Assembly (NCBI GenBank): GCA_964036315.1
Contig: OZ038485.1
Span: 76,605,960-76,669,959, forward strand
Origin: Acanthosepion esculentum
Taxonomy: Eukaryota; Mollusca; Cephalopoda; Sepiida; Sepiidae
Direction: 5' to 3'
Length of the DNA: 64,000 nt
The translations under genes and the position numbers were made by a program. The notes below the pieces were generated by a model. The model did not search any database. It saw only the letters and a program-made list of their open reading frames with translations, and was not told the DNA's origin. Of this stretch, positions 47,519-58,339 are shown one piece after another (the stretch's first letter is position 1; each line of letters opens with the position of its first letter).

Positions 47519-48201
47519 GATTTATTTATACAAAAATGTACAAATTGTGGCACAAGGCCGAAAAAGGGGAGGGGTAAAGGCTGGTCTTAACTAACTATCC
47601 TATACCTAGCTAATCAGATTCGCGACCCATTCATACATTACAATTGACACATTCACCACAAGAATTCGCCCATCACCATTCAATCCTCCATACACCATAA
47701 TACCACATCCTCACCAGGGGGGGGGGGGGCTACAAAAACGCGCCCCACACCATAAAAATTTGATGATAATAAAATACATAAAAATCTAATCATGGAAAGA
47801 TGCAGGGGGGGGGGAGATGAACCCCATAACAAACTAAAAATTCAACAAATTTTTTAAAATAAACATAATTTATGTTAGTAGGGCCCGTCCAACCCTCAAA
47901 ATAGAGAGGCCGCTGTATTCTGCCCAGAGGACAAAATCAAGAAGCACTCTCGCTAAGGGAGTGGGAAAGAGATAAAATAACTTGGACATGGGGAAGTAAA
48001 AGGCTGATGCAGTTGAGATGAAAAGGAGGCCAAAACAAACTCGGGAGGTTGGGAATCTCGACTTGGATCATAACTAAAATGATGGCCGGGAAACAGGCCG
48101 GGAACAACACTTACTCATATTAACTAGGTACACTTAAGCTTGTCTAACCTAACCAAGGGGAGGGTTCCACAGGAAACCACCCCGATGTAACTTTGGTTGA
48201 C
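47519..48201 (-). other. 3' UTR of LINE copy A
   Basis: It aligns with 58705-59405 (plus), for example 'GACCAGCCTTT.CCC', 'CTT.TGCCACAATTTGTA' and the final AAATAAAT. Two poly-C runs (on the minus strand; seen as G-runs at 47718-47730 and 47806-47815) are longer here than in copy C. Confidence 0.85.
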
Positions 48202-49446
48202 CTAGAAAAGAAAATCAAGGCTAGCCCCGTTCAAACGAACCAAGCTAGCCACTTTTACCCACCTTTCGCTAAAGGCTGTCGAATGCAATCTTTTTCTATC
48301 AGTTCTAATCTTCATCTTGAGCTGATGCTCAAAGAATCGGATTAGATCCTGATAAGAAAGCTGATTGCCTCGCAAGACTTCCTCCATGCGCGTCGTCCAT
48401 ATCACCATTCGGGCCGTGGCTAGCAGCATCAGAAACACCATTCGTTTCACCCCGGAATACGGGGGCGACACATTGTCACACGCGTATGCACGATCAATGG
48501 ACACGAGTTCTTCGGGAGCGAGACGAGCCGTCAGCTCGCCGACATGGTCCCATAAGGGGCGGACCCGGGGGCAATGGTAGAAGGCGTGCGAAGCCGTTTC
48601 TTCTAAACCAAGGCCACACCGTTCACAGTCTGGCAAATCCGCCAAGCCCCATATGAAAGCCTTGTCGTTGCGAGGCAGCCGATTCCGAGCCAATCGCTAG
48701 GTAAGCGAAAACTCAGGGTTACTGAGATAATCCGCCGCTGGCGCCCAAGACCAATAGGAGCGATACTCCTCCTCCGAAAAGCAGAGCGTATCACGTAGGA
48801 GATCCTTCGCGCGACCCTCCACTAATCCCCGATAGAAGACCTTCCTAGGCCGTGAAAGGTCACTGGACCGCGGAATAGCCCTCAAGGCTGACCGACACTC
48901 GCTGAGAAAAAGCGATTCATCTCGAGACTTACAACGGCGCTCAGCCTTCGAGATGGGGGGACTGATGGTAAGGCTAGGGAAGGCGTCCCTAACAATCCCC
49001 TCCAGAATCGGATCTCTTCTAGTCAATGCGCGGCGTAGGAAAGCCAACCGAGAGGCACGGATGTGACTCTTCAAGTGTGGCATTCCCAGCCCCCCATGAC
49101 ACGGACGTTTGGTGCAGACTCGTCTGTCGACCCTGTTCGCGCGTCCCCTCCATAAAATGGAGGATAGCGCTTGCTCGAGCGCCTTCATGTGGGCCTTACA
49201 GAGAGGAAGTACTGACAATCGATAAAGAATCAGGGGGAAAATGTATGTAACACACACCTCCGCCCTGCCCTTTACGGACAACCTCCGTCGATTCCAAGTC
49301 TTACCGGCAGAAACGACCTTTGCTAGTACTTCAGACCAATTTTTCTTCAGCTGGAGGTCGGGTCCAAACCACACTCCAAGAATGCGGACAGGACCGTCCG
49401 TCCAACCGAAGCGGCCTGGAAGATAGATCACGCCCCTTCCAGGCAC
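48202..49446 (-). pseudogene. LINE copy A ORF2, carboxy-terminal part
   Basis: Two frames in the same phase are separated only by a TAG at 48697-48699. They begin 'GVIYLPGRFGWTDGPVRILG' (end of RT thumb) and include 'KTWNRRRLSVKGRAEVCVTY' and 'PCHGGLGMPHLKSHIRASRL'. After the stop the tail has 'CERCGLGLEETASHAFYHCP', the C-x2-C...H-x4-C motif found near the end of L1/Tx1 ORF2 proteins and needed for RNA binding. It ends 'LNGASLDFLF'. Confidence 0.9.
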
Positions 49447-50614
49447 CTAACCGCAAGCCGGACGACTTGTCGCGGTTTATCTTGGCCCCTGTCACCTTCT
49501 CGTACCGATCAAGCGCCTTCTGTACCGCCTCAATGTCGCTAAGGGACGACACGAAAGCAGATACGTCATCGGCGTACGCGGAAACCCTGTCTCGAGACCC
49601 TCCAGGAACGGCGATCCCGCGTAGGGCCGGACTGCACGCCTCGTCCTTCAGCCGGCGCAGGAGAGGCTCCAACGCCAAAGCATAAAGGAGAGGCGACAGC
49701 GGACAACTCTGACGAACCGACCTCGACAGAACAAAAGCGCCCGACAACTTTCCGTTCACCTGTACCACGGCACTGGGGGAGCGATACAGGAGGCTAATCC
49801 AGCGGCAGAAGTCGGGTGCGAATCCGGCGGCCTGCAGGACAGTAGCAAGGTAGCGATGGTCGACCCTATCAAATGCCTTGGACTGATCCAAATTGATCAG
49901 CGCGGCTTCTTCGTCGTCTTTTACGCCCTCTAGGATCGTGCGGATCAAATGCAGGTTGCTCTGAATTGTTCGGCCCCTCACAGAACAAGTCTGCTCGGGT
50001 CCCAACAGAGACTCGGCAACTGACTGCAACCGCTCCTGCAGGATCTTGGCCATAATCTTTAACTCTGTGTTTAGCAGAGTTATGGGCCTATAATCATCTA
50101 GTTTCCCCCCAACACCCTTGCCCTTTTTCAACAGAGTGATCACACCCCTGGAAATGCGATTGGGGATGGACCCCGACCGAAACCAGTTGCTGAACACTGC
50201 TGCCAAAATCGGAACAAAGATGTGCGACAGCCTCAAGTACAATTCATAAGGCAAACCATCCAGACCGGGCGACTTGCCTCTGCCGACCTTCTTCAATGCC
50301 TCGTAGACTACGCCCTCCGTGATCTCTCCCTCGCAGCTAGCTGCTTCAGTCGGCTCAAGCCGAGGAAAGTCAGCCAAATAGCTGCGAAACACCTCCTCAC
50401 GGAGACCAGGCTCCTTGGTAAAGCGGTTCTCGAAATGCCGCCGAAACGCCTCGCACATATCGCCAGTCGACCGCAGAGTACGCCCCTCCGGGGTTTCGAC
50501 TTGACGAATGTAACGATTACCACCTCGACGGACTTCTTCCCGACGCAGATCTGCGCCTAGGTTCACAGCTTCGTTAGACATCTTACTTAATTTATGCCTA
50601 ATTACCTGACCCAT
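49437..50614 (-). pseudogene. LINE copy A ORF2, reverse transcriptase
   Basis: An open stretch of ~390 codons carries all RT motifs: 'GRGKSPGLDGLPYELYLR', 'GVITLLKKGKG', 'DYRPITLLNTELKIMAKIL', 'ALINLDQSKAFDRVDHRYL' (motif A), 'VRQSCPLSPLLYALALEPLL' (motif B; the usual RQGCP has G to S) and the catalytic 'AYADDVSAFV'. The frame is entered by a frameshift near 50,670 and left by another near 49,440, so the domain is intact but cut off from its neighbours. The glycine change in motif B may lower activity. Confidence 0.93.
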
Positions 50615-50796
50615 GTAGCGCTCGCTATTCGAACGCTGCAGGGCCTCCCTAGCTAGGGCTATCTCTAGGGGATCCCCCCAGCCTCCGCCTGGGAAAAATT
50701 AGCCTTAAGTGTCTTCACCTTTTCAGCTCTATCTAGAGCGAGCCGTCTGCTGAAATCAGTGGTGAAAGACCTAATTCTATCTTTAAGTCTGCCCCA

Positions 50797-51633
50797 CTAC
50801 CTATTCCCAATAACCGCCCCCACTAGCTTCCGCTGAACTACACTAGTTAGCTGCTCCTGGAAGTCCCGCCTGTCCAGTAAAGACAGATTGAACTTCCAGT
50901 AACCAGCCATTCTAGGCCTATGTTCTAACGCCACCCGGGCACAAACGAGTTTGTGATCCGTGTAGCCTACCCAGTGGAACGTGGGACAATCTAACAAGTC
51001 TATGTCGGCTCTACGAACTAACATTCTGTCAAGGTAGCTAACTACCTTGTCAGACGGCCAGCTATGAGCCCACGTCCACATTTTCCCCCTGGGATGATCG
51101 ACCCGGTATCTATCGACGAGGCCATAATCGCCAATCAGATCGACCAGGCTACGATCGCCCCTTCTCCCGCTAGCGCCCCGCCCCCTATCTAACTTGGGGT
51201 CCAGGATGGCATTCCAGTCCCCCATTAGAACTAGGCGCGAAGAATCGACTAGGAACGGCCCCAACCGCCGAAAAAAGGAACACCGCTTCTCCCGGTCGTT
51301 GGGCGCATAAACCGCAACGACCCGAAACGAACCACTTTTCACGGCAATATCGGCCACGATTAACCTGCCCTCGGCATCGGTATGCACAAGGTCCACCTTC
51401 GCATCAAGAGTACGTCTGACTAACAAAGAAACTCCTCTGGCCAACCGGTTCCCATATGCTGAATAGACGACAAAGTCATCCTCCAGCACACACGCATCGG
51501 AAGTGCAAACAAAGTGGGTCTCTTCGATCGCGGCAACATCTACATCGAAGGACAAGAGATCCCGAAGCAGGCGGGCAGCCTTACCCCGATCTCTCAAGCC
51601 CTTCACATTCAGACTGGCTATCTTCATTTCCAT
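50797..51633 (-). pseudogene. LINE copy A ORF2, apurinic-type endonuclease
   Basis: The 278-codon frame starts with ATG, 40 bp after the end of ORF1. It has 'MKIASLNVKGLRDRGKAARL' and 'VDVAAIEETHFVCTSDACVL' (the catalytic EETH), 'VVAVYAPNDREKR', 'VLMGDWNAILDPKLDRG' (GDWN), 'SYLDRMLV' and 'GYTDHKLV' (the terminal DH pair). All catalytic blocks of an APE-like endonuclease are present, so this domain may be intact. A TAG (50797-50799) cuts it from the RT linker. Confidence 0.93.
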
Positions 51634-51673
51634 TTCTAGGCCTGCAAGTATAAAAGAGAGTTAAGGCAAAAAC

Positions 51674-52453
51674 CTACTCACATACGGGGCGGAAATCTGA
51701 GCCGGACAGGACCCCGACGGATTGCCCCAGGCTCCCTACACCCAACTCTGACGTAATACGTCCATCCAGGGCAATACCGCCGACGTCCGTGGGGTATGTT
51801 AATTTGATGGCCCTATATAAGGAGGGATGAACCAAAACAGGGACCCTCCCAGCACAAAATTGGCGTAGCTTCTTGATCTCCGGATCGTCTATTTCCATCA
51901 TCCTGATGTTGGGGAAGGCCTCTTTTGCTTCAAAAAGATGGCTCCATATTTTTAAGAAGCTCCCCGTGTCCCTCACACACGTAATTACCCCTGGGGCCTT
52001 GGGGAAATTGCGAGGGTCTTCCGTTGTTTACCCATCTACCTCATTTATTTTATACAAAGCTTTTAAAAGGGGCCTTTTATGTTTTGAGAGGACCTTTGTG
52101 TATTCCTCTTTGTCTACCTCACAAATAGTTTCGGGGCCCTCAAATAGTTTCTTTTTCTTCTTTTTCTTCTCCCTTGAAGGATGGGGAGGGGAAGAAGTGG
52201 ATGTATGGGGTGGCGTGCTCACAGAACTGGGGGAAGAAATAGAGGGAGAGGGGGATGGAGTACGTGTAGGGGAGGAAGGGAGACTCCTATCTTTGGGGGA
52301 AACAGTATGTCTTATTGGCGATGCAGGGAAGGAGCGCCGCCTGGTTCTATCCATGCTACGCTCCACCCTGCTACGACCAGAGATATTCTTTTCTTGTTCT
52401 TCCGAGTCTTCCTCCCTACATCTTTTCAATGAGGTAGTTCGAGGCGGAGGCAT
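51674..52453 (-). pseudogene. LINE copy A ORF1, carboxy-terminal part
   Basis: This is two blocks in one frame with a TAA between them (52028-52030). The first has a Ser/Pro-rich stretch ('SPTRTPSPSPSISSPSS') and a lysine run. The second has 'GVITCVRDTGSFLKIWSHLF' and 'VPVLVHPSLYRAIKLTYPTD'. It lies one frame away from the amino-terminal ORF1 part. LINE copy B carries the counterpart at 43.2-43.87 kb. Confidence 0.8.
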
Positions 52454-52547
52454 ACTGCTGCTGCTGCGTTTGTGGATGCTTTTGCTGCTTCCGTTGTTTG
52501 TGTTGAGACCGCTGCTGTTGAGGCTGCTGTTCTTGTTGTTTCTGCTG

Positions 52548-53570
52548 TTAAGGCTGCTGTTCTTGTAGCTTCTGCTGTTGCTGGCTTTGCAGTTTTGCTT
52601 GTTCTTCGGGCCGCTTGTTTTGGCCTTCTTTAGGGTGTTGTTTCACTTCCACTTCTGACTGCCTTTTTTGCGGAATTTCCTTTTGGGGTGGAGATGGAGC
52701 ACTTGAAGACTTCCTTCCTCTGTTTACTTCCGTCCATTCTCCACCAGGTTTCGGAATCTCCTCAGGTTTCTTAGCTGTTGTTGCTGAAGTTGCCGGGCTA
52801 GGTGGGACTTGATCTTTCTTCTTAGAAGGGCACACCTTCGCCATGTGACCCACGTCTCCACATAGCCAACAACATGGTTTTCTCCCCTCCACCACCACCA
52901 CCAACATTTTTCTCTTACGGCAGATCAGGGTGTTGGGGATTTCTTTAAAACCCTCTCTGTCTAGGGTGATCTGTATTTCCATATCACCTGTCTCTATTCC
53001 AGATTTACTGCTTATGGCCCTTACTTCGTTTACCTCTCCATATATGGAGAAAAAGGCCCCCATTCGGTCTTCCGGGATGTCTATTGGCACCCCGTGAATG
53101 GTTACTTTGGTTCGGCGGGTGCCCAAATATTCAGTTTGAAGCCTTAGGGCTTTGGTGTTTAAAACACACCCAGCCAGCCGCTTGGCCTGTTCTTCTGTCT
53201 GGAGAAGAATATCCCACAGTGCATTGGTCCTTCTTGCGAGTATCTTTGGACTTATGTTGAGGGTTTTCAGGGCCTCCTCCATACTTTCCCTGCTCACTCC
53301 AATCAGTCTATGTGATTTGACGTCAGAGGTAAGCAAGGAAATGGTCCGCGTGTTAACAGCTTCAAAAGCTTCTTTTATGGTTAGGAATTCATTCCCATTG
53401 AAGCTTTTTTCGTATTTTTCTCTTTCGTTGGCATAAAATGTGCCATCCTTTTTTGGCGGCCTATTTTGGTTCCAGACCGTTTTTTCAGGTGTCACCGGTA
53501 TTGTTACCGGTGTATATGGAGTGTTGCTGTCGCTGTTTTTGTCAACCATGGGACCGACAAAGTCGGCCAT
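52548..53570 (-). pseudogene. LINE copy A ORF1, amino-terminal part with CCHC knuckle
   Basis: 340 codons run from 'MADFVGPMVDKNSDS'. Residues ~150-190 look like an RRM ('RTKVTIHGVPIDIPEDRMGA', 'FFSIYGEVNEVRAI'). A canonical zinc knuckle 'CWLCGDVGHMAKVC' follows at about residue 234, and the end is a glutamine-rich tail. A TAA at 52548-52550 falls inside the Gln repeats, where neighbouring repeats have CAA, so a C-to-T change explains it. ORF1 proteins bind the element's RNA. Confidence 0.9.
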
Positions 53571-53984
53571 GGTTGACGTATAATATAATTTCTTCTCACT
53601 TTTTTTTTGTTTTTGGTTTTGTTTTAACCGTTAAATAATGACTAGAAATAAAAATAACCGGAAAGAAAAAACGTGGACAACAAAAGATAACTCAAACAAA
53701 TGATACGGAAAATAAACAGAATAATGTAAACAAAAACAGTGAGGGGGAAAAATGCAAGAAGGAGAATAACCAAAAGAGAAAAGAATGTATAAATACAGAT
53801 AACCAGAAAATAAAAAGGGCAAAGTTTTTAGCAAATAAAATATCAAAAACAGAAAATAAAATATCAAAAACGGAAACTTAACAGGCCTTTGGTCAATACG
53901 GCTTTTTGTGCGTATGTTCGCTTCAAGCTTGTCTTTCAAAGCAAAAAATGACGCTAACCACCTCCAGCCAGGAACGTCTCTGTC
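53571..53984 (-). promoter_or_regulatory. 5' UTR / internal promoter region of LINE copy A
   Basis: The ~414 bp between the target duplication and the ORF1 start codon should hold the element's internal promoter. It is A/T-rich, and no specific box is identified. Confidence 0.5.
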
Positions 53985-54002
53985 AATCGCCTGAGTAGTC
54001 AA
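53985..54002. repeat. 18-bp target-site duplication, right copy
   Basis: AATCGCCTGAGTAGTCAA is identical to 47501-47518. Confidence 0.95.
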
Positions 54003-54130
54003 TAACTAGCTCAGCCAAGAACTTCTCTGACTTCCTGTCTCCCTCATGTCAACTGACATGCCACTATTTAAAGTCTTTGTTCACAGACGCAGACAAGTTC
54101 ATCTTCAAGAGGGGTGGTAGGTTTCCGACA
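53985..54130 (-). repeat. Gypsy element 2: 5' LTR, 5' part
   Basis: On the minus strand the LTR would start TGTCGGAAACC at 54130 and run into the target duplication. CTTTAAATAG (near 54065-54075) could be its TATA element. The outer boundary is inferred from the TG start alone, since the partner LTR is missing. Confidence 0.6.
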
Positions 54131-54860
54131 CAACAAAAAGAATAAAAATAAAATAAATCAAATAAACTTATCAGAAAGTTTTAAGCCAAAGTCAAATTCT
54201 TGTAACTGTTGAATAAAAAAAGTGGATACCTTGGTTACCTTTTTGCTGTTATTTATCCAAATATCGCTGATACTGGTCTGGTTGATTCTTACTAACTAGG
54301 AATTCATTCGCCAACGGCCCTTTCATTCGCCAACTGCCTTTTTTGTTTTATGGTCTGTATTTATAGCCTACCTTAAGCAGGTGCTGGCCCATAAAAAAGG
54401 GAAACGCTGTCAGTGGTCGATTAATAATTTGTATTATATTTTGAATGTTTTCAACACTACTGGAAGTGCCACTCGGAGCCTATGCGTAAATAACTGATTT
54501 TGGTCATTTGACTCTTGATTCTTGAGATGGAAACTTCCAGTCGACACGACAAAACACTCACAAGAATATTCTAAATTTCAAGATCCCTCTTTGATAATTA
54601 GAATTCGCCATATAATAGGTACCTAAAAAGCGATACTTAAGTTTTAAAATGCATTTTTAGAAAAATGAGAAATCTTGAAGTTTTAATTTTAGTTTTAATT
54701 CCAAGCTTAAATTTGATATTCTGAAGCAAAAGACTTTTTTCTGTTTCAAACCGAAATTAAGTTGACTGTGAATTTTTTCCGTCTATCAGTAAAAAAATTT
54801 ATTCATCCATATTGACAGACCTGTTAGAATAAATTAATTTATTGGAAGAAAAGATAAAAC
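54131..54860. other. Unassigned AT-rich stretch
   Basis: No feature that I can support. Confidence 0.4.
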
Positions 54861-54864
54861 ATCA

Positions 54865-55073
54865 TATCTTTTATCCAGAGTATATTGAATGGCACAAACC
54901 AAAAAATACTCGTGAAATTTGTAAAGAATTAAACATTACAGTGACAAATATCTTTCATCATATACAAATTGTACAAATTAAATAAATTTTGCACAAATTT
55001 TCTCTTGTGCGCCTCAAATTATTAAGACAGGTTAACAGTTCTTTCAAATACAATTTAGTTTTTAGAAAACTAC
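54865..55073 (+). repeat. Repeat Z, split copy, left half
   Basis: This matches the first two thirds of 18215-18500. The remainder is found at 56678-56755, beyond the LTR-like insertion. Confidence 0.7.
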
Positions 55074-55077
55074 AGTT

Positions 55078-56673
55078 TGTGCAGATCTATTACTCACGAA
55101 CATACATACATACAAAAATAAAAATCACATACAACGCCAACCATTCATTGGTTAAATAATCACCATTACATTACTATAGGCGATTTACAAATCGCAGTAA
55201 TGCGACAATTTTGTAATCGCTCTATTTTTAAGTAGTCAATTTTGTGCACTTTTGGGAGAAACGGATCACAGAAGCTTTCTTAAGTCTCCCCAAAGCTCGC
55301 TCGCTGATTGGTCGATGCCAACCAATCAGATCGTTTGCACGTGAAGAATAATTCTTCCCGCGCAGCGATTTGGAGCCAGCAGTCGCTTATTTAAGCTAAG
55401 GTCTTTTTCATCTCATTAGTGAGATTTCAACTGCCAAACGAATCCACGACAGTTGAAACCATGCGCCAACTTCCTCACTCACACACACCACTCACATGCT
55501 GAACATACCTTGTACACATTCACATAAACTCTTCTTGCACAGCAATATCTTTCAAGAACAATTGATGGAATATTCCATACCTACCTCTCACCCCTCCGAG
55601 ATAATGCATTTTCACGCATAATCACCTCTTAACCAATCAGCATCTTAGTTTCAGCAAGCTAGGTTTTTCATTGGCTGAGACCTTAAAACTGTAGCAAGTT
55701 TGAGCAAAAATACCTTTTGCCGCGCCCCGCTTTGGAGCTGGTTTTGAGACCGCGAACTCAATAAATAGAAGCGTTTCGATTCGATTCGAACAGTCAGAAC
55801 TCCAACCCTGGAGAGATGCTAAATGAATCCACGCCAGTCAAAACTTTGACCTAACTACACTTTTCGAGCGCTAATTCTTCTGACTCAACAAACAGCACTT
55901 TGCTCTCTCAGGAACATTACTTACAACATACTAAAGAAAGTGAAATTAACCCACTACTAAAACAGTATTTGTAAATTTCAATCAAACATCAAAACGACAG
56001 CCAAAATTACACAACTCTTACAAACTTTGAACAGTAACTTTAACAAACGCACACATACACACTAGTGACTGAACTCCCACAAAAGACGTTTTGTAATTCG
56101 ATAAAACATTTTGTTTAATTTCATACACAAATCTTAATCACAAATCTACACACTTTGAAACTCAGCATAATCCTTCTACATATTTCATTACAACAGGTCG
56201 TACTTGATCAGCAAGATCTATCTTCACTGTGTATGTTCAATTGATATATAAATGAATGTTATTTGTTAATCACGTTGTCCTCATTTTTGATTTCTCCTAA
56301 ACTATTTTACCTTCAAAGTTCTTATTTTTATATTTGTTGTGGATGAATGTCTTGTGAACACCTACATTTCTAAGCCTTCTGATAACCTAACCTTCTGATA
56401 CGCAAAATACATTCGCCAATCTGCAACACAATCATTACAAGAGACTCTCGAACATTCTTCCAGTGAACTTTGAAACACTAAAATAACAAGAGACAACTTG
56501 GTTAATTCAACCTTTTCTTACTTAAATGCATGCTTTCCTTGACATCGTTGTTTGATATTGTACATCTTGTTAAATACTTATTTTATGTGTAACAATGTCT
56601 TTTGGTTATCCTTTTTCTGCGTCAGCCCTGTTTCCTAATCTAAAGTTAAATTAATGTGGTGAAGTCCGCCACA
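55078..56673 (+). mobile_element. Solo-LTR-like element S1 (1.6 kb)
   Basis: The element begins TGTGCAG and ends CCGCCACA. It is flanked by AGTT on both sides (55074-55077 and 56674-56677), and it interrupts repeat Z. It carries a promoter-like block: CCAAT boxes in both orientations ('ATTGGTCGATGCCAACCAATC'-like), 'ATTCTTCCCGCGCAGCG', 'TTGGAGCC', then a TATA-like 'TTATTTAAGC' (55386-55395). A second, related block follows at 55630-55780. No coding region is present. The TG...CA ends and short duplication fit an LTR, but the parent retroelement is not in the window. The strand was chosen from the promoter layout. Confidence 0.65.
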
Positions 56674-56677
56674 AGTT

Positions 56678-56755
56678 CGTGTAAAGCAAACGTTTTCTTT
56701 AACAAAGGAATTTTAAATTTCTTTTAGAGCAACAGTTCATATAAATCAATTTCTT
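56678..56755 (+). repeat. Repeat Z, split copy, right half
   Basis: 'CGTGTAAAGCAAACGTTTTC' and 'TCATATAAATCAATTTCTT' continue the match to 18.41-18.50 kb. Confidence 0.7.
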
Positions 56756-56759
56756 CAAA

Positions 56760-58335
56760 TTTTACTTAACTTTTATTAAAAACAGAATCATTTTATTTAT
56801 TTGCGTGAGGTCAAAGTATAAATTCCAATCCTAACCTAAAAAGCGCGGGAAAAAGTAAAATAAAATTAAAGAAATACGGAAGATCAGACGTGCAATTATC
56901 AAGAATTTCTTTAAAAAAATGAATTTGTTAGCCTAACTAGTTTAAGAATATAATTTTTTTAATCTATACGAAATTACTAAACTTAGTACAATTAAGAAAT
57001 TTGAAGTTATTAATGCGTTGCCGAAACAAATGAAATCTAATTTGCGGTATTTTTTTCCGAATTGAAAGCAAAAGATCACTACTCAATTTTAAAATATTTG
57101 CAAAAAATCAGAAAATTATCCGATTTAAATCAAATTTTAAGTATTTCTTTTTTTTTTTTTACTGAATAGCTTTTTTATTATTCAAAAACTTTGGGAAATA
57201 TTTTTAGGGTGTTTCACACTCCTTTTTCGATATCGCGTGTGTACTTTTTTAAGTGGGTGAGGGTCGTCCAATTTCTTTTTTTTTTTTTTAATTAAAAAGA
57301 AAAATCTCGGAAGATATTGCAGTAAAAATTATGCATTATCGAGTGTGAACATACGGAAAATTCGGCCCGCATCATACTAAAAATGATTCAATAAAATTAA
57401 TTTTTGGTTGTAGAGTTCAAGCTTCTTGCATAATTTAATAAAACGCGTTATTTTTTTCAGATTGGACAGAAATAAACCTACAGTTTACACTTAATATTTT
57501 TTTTTAAGTTTTCAGTGCGATTTTGACATTCGTCCGTCACAAGATTTTTTTTTTATTAAGACATTTGAAGAGTCAAAAAATGTCATAATGTTTAATGTCA
57601 TTTTCGATTGTGAACATTATTTTTTTTTCCTTCCAACATCGATTAGATTATTTTTGGTATTGATATACAAAAAGGACAATTTTGATATCTCGCTTTGACT
57701 ACTATTCAATATCGGAAGAGTATTATATTTAATTTTATATCTCTCGTTTAGTCACTCTGTACGGGCGTTATTTTTGGGGGGGTTTGTTTTGTTTTTTCGC
57801 GTCATGCATTTAATTACAGATTCTTGCACACAAGGATACACAATACTTTAGTTATTAAATTTGTTATTCTATTCTAAGTTTATTTTAAAAACAAATGACT
57901 TTTTCCTGCATAATTTGTTCCCTTCACAAACAAGAAATTTTTCAGAATCACGAAACTATTTCATTCGTATAAAAAATACTTTATTCAACAGTAATTTTTC
58001 TAAAATTGAATTAGAATAAAAGTTTTTCCTTCCACATTATTTTAACGCTATAATCTTTAGTTTTTAGCACCTAACTTTCAAATTTATTCATAAAGCCTGT
58101 AGAATTTAACTTCTACATTTAAGTGGATCACACTTAAGTTTTCTTAATTCTGTCATTTAACAACGTCCTGATTGGACAATGAATAGGAAAAGTGTATTTT
58201 GTGTATCTTCACGTGTAAAGTTCTTAAATCTTGTGCATGCTAAGCCAAGTTTTCAGCAACTGACATATTCTGATTGGTCCAATAATGCCAAGGTCATGTT
58301 TCAGCCTACGCATGACCTGTTCAAACCAAAAACAA
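56760..58335. other. Very AT-rich stretch
   Basis: No gene is visible. Several poly-T tracts and a short GC-bearing patch near 57760-57800 are all that stands out. Confidence 0.45.
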
Positions 58336-58339
58336 AACA

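Larger units (their letters stand above)
47519..53984 (-). mobile_element. Near-complete Tx1/L1-type LINE, copy A (6.47 kb)
   Basis: A non-LTR retrotransposon in minus orientation, flanked by a perfect 18-bp target duplication. In order it has a 5' UTR (53571-53984), ORF1 with an RRM-like domain and one CCHC knuckle, ORF2 with apurinic-type endonuclease, reverse transcriptase and a cysteine/histidine tail, and a ~680-bp 3' UTR ending AATAAATC without a poly(A) tail. The protein type matches Tx1-like LINEs. Lesions are few: in ORF1 two TAA stops and a frameshift, in ORF2 two TAG stops and two frameshifts. The intact flanks and modest damage imply a fairly recent insertion. Copies B (42.6 kb) and C (58.3 kb) are truncated relatives. 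Confidence 0.93.

Noticed and set aside
47718..47815. Long G-runs as an assembly artefact or regulatory G-quadruplex
   Set aside because: They lie in the LINE 3' UTR, where copy C has shorter equivalents; simple homopolymer growth explains them, and a quadruplex would need four spaced runs.
51873..52568. Plus-strand 231-codon leucine-rich frame
   Set aside because: It is the antisense of LINE ORF1 (Gln-rich tract read backwards gives Leu), with no independent support.
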